From NCBI GenBank assembly GCA_963801055.1, contig CAWDDE010000007.1, forward strand, positions 1-64,000: 64,000 nucleotides of DNA. Reading direction: 5' to 3'. Within the stretch, counting starts at the first letter, position 1. Each line of letters begins with the position of its first letter. A program made the translations under genes and the position numbers. Source of the stretch: DASUPK01 sp963801055. Its GTDB lineage: Bacteria > Actinomycetota > Thermoleophilia > Solirubrobacterales > 70-9. This document shows positions 59,846 through 64,000 of the stretch, in pieces. The notes beneath the pieces were generated by a model. That model was not told where the DNA came from, ran no database searches, and worked only from the letters and a program-made list of their open reading frames with translations.

Positions 59846-60584
59846 CGGACGCGAGACTCTCCGTGGCGATCCGCATGGTCTCCTCGTCCAGCTCCGCATC
59901 GACCAGGTCGTAGCGTTTGGCGAGCTCGGCGAGCAGGGCCTCCTCGATCTCGCCGGGATCGACCTCGCGGCCGAGCTCGTCCGAGACGCTCCCCGAGGTG
60001 GCCGGGTTCCAGTCGAGCTCGAGCGCCCGGTAGACCGGCTCCAGCACCCGCGTGATCCCGAGGCCGCCCGAGGCCACGACGACCCCGCCCATGTGGGCGC
60101 CGCCGCGGATCATCCGCTGGCCGATGCCGGCGAGCTTCGTCGTCCCGCGCGCATTGATGCTGTAGGCGCCCGGGCAGTACTCGCCGGGCACCTCGCCGAC
60201 GCGCGCGTCGACGCCGAGCCCGCGCAGAGCATCGGCGATCAGTCCGGCCATCTCCTCGAAGCGGGCGTAGGTCCGCTTCGGCGGCTGCGGATCGCTGTAG
60301 GCCCTGGCGATCGCGATCGTGCCCTGATGGAAGACCGCGGCGCGGCCGCCCGCCAGCCGCTCGACGGCGGCGAACCCGGCGGCGCGGGCGGCTTCGACCG
60401 CGGCCGCGTATCCGGGGCTGGCCACGTCCTGGCGTCCGAAGGCGACCTCGTCCCCGGGCCGGTGGATGCGGATCGTCGGCGGCAGCTCTCCCGCCGCTAC
60501 CCGGCGCAGAATGGTGCGCGAGACCTCGGTGCTGAGCTCGGGCTGGTCGGGGAACGAGTGTCGGATCAGGCGGAGGCGCTCCAC
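59835..60584 (-). CDS. Lipoate-protein ligase A-family protein
   Basis: This is a 249-residue protein: IRIHRPGDEVAFGRQDVASP, VERLAGGRAAVFHQGTIAIA (the RRxxGGGxVxH-like acyl-binding strand), and TTKLAGIGQRMIRGGAHMGG with the conserved Lys of the lipoate/octanoate ligase fold. It lacks the C-terminal accessory domain, like octanoyltransferase LipM/LplA-type enzymes. It may attach lipoyl or octanoyl groups to 2-oxoacid dehydrogenases. Its end overlaps the convergent HAD gene by 11 nt. Confidence 0.9.
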   Translation of the reverse strand: MERLRLIRHSFPDQPELSTEVSRTILRRVAAGELPPTIRIHRPGDEVAFGRQDVASPGYAAAVEAARAAGFAAVERLAGGRAAVFHQGTIAIARAYSDPQPPKRTYARFEEMAGLIADALRGLGVDARVGEVPGEYCPGAYSINARGTTKLAGIGQRMIRGGAHMGGVVVASGGLGITRVLEPVYRALELDWNPATSGSVSDELGREVDPGEIEEALLAELAKRYDLVDAELDEETMRIATESLASATR

Positions 60585-60651
60585 CTGATCAAGTCTGACG
60601 GGCGCCGAGGGCCGGCTTCGCCATCAGGTCGCGGCCACAAGCCGCCGCTAG

Positions 60652-61374
60652 CTACGCGGCCTCATCCGGATCGTCGCCGAGCAGGGCCTCGCGGAGCAGG
60701 CGCTCCTCCTCGTCGAAGAGGTGGCCGATCATGCGATTGCGATCGAGGAGGATGCGGCGCTTGGTCTGGGTCGTGGCCTGACGCGGAGCAGACCCGATCC
60801 GCCCCGCCAGCTCGACAGCGCGCGGCATCAGCTCGTCGGCGGGATACACGGCGCCGACGATCCCGATGCGGTGAGCGCCGGCGGCGTCGAGCAGCCTGCC
60901 GGTCAGGGTGAGCTCGGCGGCGACCGGAGCGGGGAGGGCCGAACGGGCGGCGGCGTAGCTCGGCGGTATCCCCCGGGGCAGCTCCGGGAAACCGAAGCTC
61001 GCCTTCTCGGCGGCCAGCCGCAGGTCGCAGAGCAGCGCCAGGGCGAAGCCGCCGGCGAGCGCCGGGCCGTTGACCGCAGCGACCACCGGCTTCGCGCAGC
61101 CGCCGACAGCGCGGAAGGCGCCGATGCTGGTCTCGACGAGGCGCTCCCGGTGGGCGCGGTCGCCACCGAACTCGCTCGTGTCCATCCCCGAGCTGAAGGC
61201 GGGCGGGGCGCCGGTCAGTACCACCGCGCCGACGTCATTGTCATCTCCCAGAGCCCGGAAGGAGTCGGCGAGCTCCACACGCAGGTCGATGGAGAGGGCA
61301 TTCTGCTTCTCGGGACGCTGCAGCGTGACCACCGCGACGTCCTCTCGGCGCTCCAATGAGAGCAAACCCGCCAT
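60652..61374 (-). CDS. Enoyl-CoA hydratase/isomerase family protein
   Basis: This is a 240-residue crotonase-fold enzyme: VAVVTLQRPEKQNALSIDLR, VVLTGAPPAFSSGMDTSEFG (first oxyanion-hole strand), KPVVAAVNGPALAGGFALAL (second), ASFGFPELPRGIPPSYAAAR. A Glu in GFPELPRG occupies a usual catalytic position. ATG 61374 (MAGLLSLERR) starts just before the first strand. Role: beta-oxidation or a related CoA-ester step. Confidence 0.93.
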   Translation of the reverse strand: MAGLLSLERREDVAVVTLQRPEKQNALSIDLRVELADSFRALGDDNDVGAVVLTGAPPAFSSGMDTSEFGGDRAHRERLVETSIGAFRAVGGCAKPVVAAVNGPALAGGFALALLCDLRLAAEKASFGFPELPRGIPPSYAAARSALPAPVAAELTLTGRLLDAAGAHRIGIVGAVYPADELMPRAVELAGRIGSAPRQATTQTKRRILLDRNRMIGHLFDEEERLLREALLGDDPDEAA

Positions 61375-61409
61375 CGCGGCATCATCTCGGAAACCGACAA
61401 GGAGGCGAC

Positions 61410-61871
61410 TTGAAGGCACACACCGAGTACATGACCTTCAACACCGACGAGCGGCGCGAATTCATCCGCATCACCGAGAACGTGCAGAGCGCGGTCGATT
61501 CCTCGGGGGTCGCGGAGGGGATGGTGCTCGTCTCGGCCATGCACATCACCGCCGCCGTCTGGGTCAACGACGACGAGCCGGGCCTGCAGGAAGACACGCT
61601 CGAGTGGCTGGACAAGCTGGCGCCGCCGAGCTGGAAGGAGCCGGCGAACGATGTCGCCCGCGAGCTGCTCCCCGATCCGGGTGACTACCGCCACCATCGT
61701 GGCGGGGAGGACAACGGGGACGCCCACCTCAAGAACCTTCTGGTCCACCACCAGGTGGTCCTCCCGATCACCGAGGGGCGCCTCGACCTGGGGCCGTGGC
61801 AGGCCGTCTTCTACTGCGAGTTCGACGGCCGCCGCTCGAAGCGGCTGGTGATCAAGGTGATGGGCGATTAG
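61410..61871 (+). CDS. YjbQ-family protein (secondary thiamine-phosphate synthase type)
   Basis: This is a 153-residue protein: EYMTFNTDERREFIRITENV, GMVLVSAMHITAAVWVNDDE, YRHHRGGEDNGDAHLKNLLV (metal-binding His/Asp cluster), LPITEGRLDLGPWQAVFYCE and FDGRRSKRLVIKVMG. YjbQ proteins can replace thiamine-phosphate synthase weakly; the physiological role is unsettled. The TTG start is supported by GGAGG 4-5 nt upstream. No other conserved start is present. Confidence 0.92.
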   Translation: MKAHTEYMTFNTDERREFIRITENVQSAVDSSGVAEGMVLVSAMHITAAVWVNDDEPGLQEDTLEWLDKLAPPSWKEPANDVARELLPDPGDYRHHRGGEDNGDAHLKNLLVHHQVVLPITEGRLDLGPWQAVFYCEFDGRRSKRLVIKVMGD

Positions 61872-61902
61872 CGCCGACGCGACTCAGGCCGAGCGCCGGG
61901 CG

Positions 61903-62742
61903 GTGGCGGCGCCGGTCCTGGTGATCGGCGCGGTGGTCTCCGTCCAGCTCGGGTCGGCGACCGCGACCACGCTGTTCGATCAGGTGGGGCCCGCCGGGGC
62001 CGTGCTCTACCGGCTGATGACCGCGGCGATCATTTTGATCGCGATCTGGCGCCCACGGCCGCTGGAGGCGGGGCGCGACGGACTCGTCCTCGCCGTTGCC
62101 TTCGGCGTGGCGCTCGCGGGGATGAACCTCTGCTTCTACGAGGCGCTGGACCGGATCCCGCTTGGGATCGCGGTCACGTTCGAGTTCGTCGGGCCCCTGC
62201 TGGTCGGGCTGATCGGCTCGCGGCGGGCACTCGACCTGGTCTGGGTCGCCTGCGCGGCGGTCGGGGTGCTGCTCCTGACGCGGCCCTCGGGCTCGGCGAG
62301 CGCCGCGGGGATCGGGTTTGCGCTGCTCGCCGGGATGTTCTGGGCCGGCTACATCCTGCTCAGCGCCAGGATCGGCCGCGCCTTTCCCGGGGGGCGGGGG
62401 CTGGCGCTGGCGATGGGGATCGCCGCCGCGCTGATGGTCGTCCCGGGGACGCTCGCGGCGGACGGTGACCTGATCGATCCGGGCGCCGCGGCCGTCGGCG
62501 CCGCGACGGGGGTGCTGAGCTCGGTGATCCCTTACTCGCTCGAGCTGGAGGCGCTGAGGCGGATCGCAGTGGGTACCTTCGGCGTCCTGATGAGTCTGGA
62601 GCCGGCGGTCGCGGCGTTGATCGGACTGATCGCGCTCGGGCAGGGGCTGGCGACGGTCGAAGTGCTGGGGATAGCCCTCGTCGTCGTGGCGAGCGCGGGG
62701 GTGCTTGGTGCCGCTGTGGCCAGGCCGCCGACGGAAGCCTAG
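61903..62742 (+). CDS. EamA-family (RhtA-like) transporter
   Basis: This is a 279-residue protein with ten predicted helices in two repeated halves: VLVIGAVVSVQLGSATATTL, GMNLCFYEALDRIPLGIAVT with FEFVGPLLVGLI, and the second half VIPYSLELEALRRIAVGTFG, VLMSLEPAVAALIGLIALGQ. The two EamA halves and SLEPAVAAL motif mark an amino acid/metabolite exporter. GTG start; an upstream in-frame extension of 12 codons exists but lacks a standard start. Confidence 0.92.
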   Translation: MAAPVLVIGAVVSVQLGSATATTLFDQVGPAGAVLYRLMTAAIILIAIWRPRPLEAGRDGLVLAVAFGVALAGMNLCFYEALDRIPLGIAVTFEFVGPLLVGLIGSRRALDLVWVACAAVGVLLLTRPSGSASAAGIGFALLAGMFWAGYILLSARIGRAFPGGRGLALAMGIAAALMVVPGTLAADGDLIDPGAAAVGAATGVLSSVIPYSLELEALRRIAVGTFGVLMSLEPAVAALIGLIALGQGLATVEVLGIALVVVASAGVLGAAVARPPTEA

Positions 62743-62939
62743 GCGACTCTGCGAAGCCGGCGCAGGCGGCGGGCGAAGCGCAGGCGAGCCAGACCCGATG
62801 CGGCCGAGACCTCGACAGTGGGTGCGTCGGCCTGGGTCGCTTCCAGCAACGACGGCATGTGGCGCTCGATCTGGGCCTGCACGCAGGCCCGGCAAGAGCA
62901 CTCAGGAACGGATATGCCTGTATGGGAACAGACGGTCAT
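62739..62939 (-). CDS. Small Cys-rich protein, possible zinc ribbon
   Basis: This is a 66-residue protein. MTVCSHTGISVPECSCRAC contains four Cys that could bind zinc or iron. A QAQIERHMPSLL helix and an Arg-rich C-terminus (RFARRLRRLRR) follow. The HTGI...ECSCRAC pattern looks like a conserved short actinobacterial family. It overlaps the EamA stop by 4 nt. Confidence 0.62.
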   Translation of the reverse strand: MTVCSHTGISVPECSCRACVQAQIERHMPSLLEATQADAPTVEVSAASGLARLRFARRLRRLRRVA

Positions 62940-63071
62940 CCGAGTTCCTTAAGCCGAAGGGGATCCACGGTAACCCCAGCGGCGGTCGGAAATACCGCAA
63001 ATAGCCCGAAACTGGGTAGTTGACGTCCTGTCACGCGCGCCCCCGAGATGTCCCCTGCAAGGATCACGGAC

Positions 63072-63899
63072 ATGGAAGCAAAGGGGCCCGATGTGCGCGC
63101 CAGTTCGATCGCCGAGGCGGTCGAGAAGGCCAGGGTCCACGCGCCGACCCGCGGCAACCGCAAGCTGGAGAGCTTCCTCGACGCCGTCAACGCCGATGAG
63201 CGCGTGCGGGCGTGGTGGTACATGGCACAGATAAATTCGGAGCGCCTCGGGATGTCGGATCACTCCTGGGTGCATGTGCAGGTGGTGCTTAACATCGCCC
63301 TTCGCCTCCTCCGCCTGCTCGTCAAGAGCGAGATCCAGCCAGCGATGGTGACCGAGCACGGGATGAGGGCTCGCGACGGGGAGGTCGTCGTGGCGGGAGG
63401 CGCTCTCTTGCACGACGTAGGCATGTCGATCCACCGAACCGACCACGAGGCCTACAGCCTGTTCCTGGCTCAGGACCGGCTCCAGTCGCTGTTGTCGGAC
63501 ACCTACATGGAGCCGGAGCGCACGGTGGTGATCTCGGAGATCCTGCACGCCATCATCGGCCATCGCCGCCGGGGGGAGCCCTACACGGTCGAGGCGGGGG
63601 TGGTCCGGGTCGCGGATGCGCTCGACATGGCCCACGGCCGCTCGCGTATCCCGGTCGAGGATGGCCAGTACGGCATCCACGCGCTTTCGGCGGCGGCCAT
63701 CGACGAGGTCCGCATCGAAGCCGGCGAGGAGCGCCCAGTCCGGGTCGAGATCGAGATGAACAACTCCGCCGGGATCTTCCAGGTCGACGACCTGCTCGCC
63801 ACGAAGCTCCGCGGTACCCCGCTCGAGGGCCACATCGAGGTGATCGCCCAGGTCTCGGGAGAGACGGAGAAGCGCCTGCTGCCGTCGTTCCGCCTGTAG
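63072..63899 (+). CDS. HD-domain phosphohydrolase-like protein
   Basis: This is a 275-residue protein: HSWVHVQVVLNIALRLLRLL with a first His, GGALLHDVGMSIHRTDHE (the HD pair), AIIGHRR and VVRVADALDMAHGRSRIPVE. These place the H...HD...D metal-binding residues in order. The last 80 residues form a beta-rich tail (RVEIEMNNSAGIFQVDDLL). It probably hydrolyses a nucleotide or phosphoester. ATG 63072 is preferred because AAGGA stands 9 nt upstream; ATG 63048 is an alternative. Confidence 0.88.
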   Translation: MEAKGPDVRASSIAEAVEKARVHAPTRGNRKLESFLDAVNADERVRAWWYMAQINSERLGMSDHSWVHVQVVLNIALRLLRLLVKSEIQPAMVTEHGMRARDGEVVVAGGALLHDVGMSIHRTDHEAYSLFLAQDRLQSLLSDTYMEPERTVVISEILHAIIGHRRRGEPYTVEAGVVRVADALDMAHGRSRIPVEDGQYGIHALSAAAIDEVRIEAGEERPVRVEIEMNNSAGIFQVDDLLATKLRGTPLEGHIEVIAQVSGETEKRLLPSFRL

Positions 63900-63910
63900 A
63901 AACCTCTGCC

Positions 63911-63936
63911 AGCGCGGGCGTTCAATGTCCCGCGCT
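63911..63936 (+). terminator. GC-rich hairpin after the HD-domain gene
   Basis: AGCGCGGG (63911-63918) pairs with CCCGCGCT (63929-63936) around a 10-nt loop. It has no T tract. It begins 12 nt after the stop and may act as a terminator. Confidence 0.5.
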
Positions 63937-64000
63937 CGCGTCCCGAGGGGGCGAGTCACCACATCTGGACGTCTTGGGTGTCTATGGACACCGAAAGCGT

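Noticed and set aside
61867..61902. ATT start for the EamA transporter, overlapping the YjbQ stop
   Set aside because: The 12 extra codons are not hydrophobic or conserved in character; GTG 61903 gives a normal N-terminus.

Overview
The window is a high-GC chromosomal segment, most likely from an actinobacterium of the class Thermoleophilia (Solirubrobacterales/Gaiellales type). That placement is inferred from GC-rich codon use, frequent GTG starts, the order ftsE-ftsX-ctpA-rnr-smpB-ssrA, a type III glutamine synthetase, an ECF41 sigma factor and families common in that class. I see no CRISPR array, no intact insertion sequence, no tRNA and no rRNA. The one RNA gene is tmRNA (21715-22076), encoding the tag ADHEFALAA.

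Layout. 0.1-4.2 kb: nadA, then a compact operon resembling a methylamine-utilization (mau) maturation set: a MauE/thioredoxin-like fusion, a Tat-exported MauA-like Cys-rich protein, and a MauF/CcdA-like membrane domain fused to a probable beta-propeller. 4.2-7.2 kb: an ACT protein, a secreted protein and a lipoprotein around 1.1 kb of gene-free DNA. 7.4-12.1 kb: split transketolase, a bacterial eRF1-like (baeRF) protein and three MpsC/DUF2294 paralogues, two of them damaged. 13-22 kb: ftsEX, a C-terminal processing protease, RNase R, SmpB, a membrane-anchored coiled-coil/HhH protein, an M50 protease and tmRNA. 22-28.3 kb: hydrolase, NYN protein, cupin, methyltransferase, then an OmpR-type two-component system with a PepSY protein and a lipoprotein. 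28.4-31.5 kb: a DUF6529 membrane protein and an ECF41 sigma factor divergent from an MFS exporter, with an ECF41-type promoter on each strand. 31.5-40.4 kb: an accessory block of SnoaL, RibD-type reductase, ArsR/AHSA1, VOC and FAD-oxidase genes. 40.4-42.9 kb: an ABC exporter operon with an arginase-fold gene between its subunits. 43-54 kb: NDH-2, acyl-CoA synthetase, Na+/H+ antiporter, DUF2855, wax ester synthase/DGAT and glutamine synthetase III. 54-64 kb: VOC proteins, a TMEM175-like channel, a phosphoesterase, a sulfotransferase, a HAD hydrolase, a lipoate ligase-like protein, enoyl-CoA hydratase, YjbQ, an EamA transporter and an HD-domain protein.

How genes work together. RNase R, SmpB and tmRNA form a near-complete trans-translation and mRNA-decay locus. 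FtsE/FtsX and the Ctp protease fit cell-wall remodelling. The two-component system appears to regulate itself and the PepSY gene through 11-bp direct repeats. The ABC ATPase, arginase-fold protein and permease are joined by 4-nt overlaps.

Caveat on quality. At least ten otherwise conserved genes carry single-base frameshifts, about sixteen of them one extra base and only two one missing base. This looks like insertion-biased sequencing error rather than widespread gene death. I therefore annotate the full reconstructed spans and state the shift in each entry.
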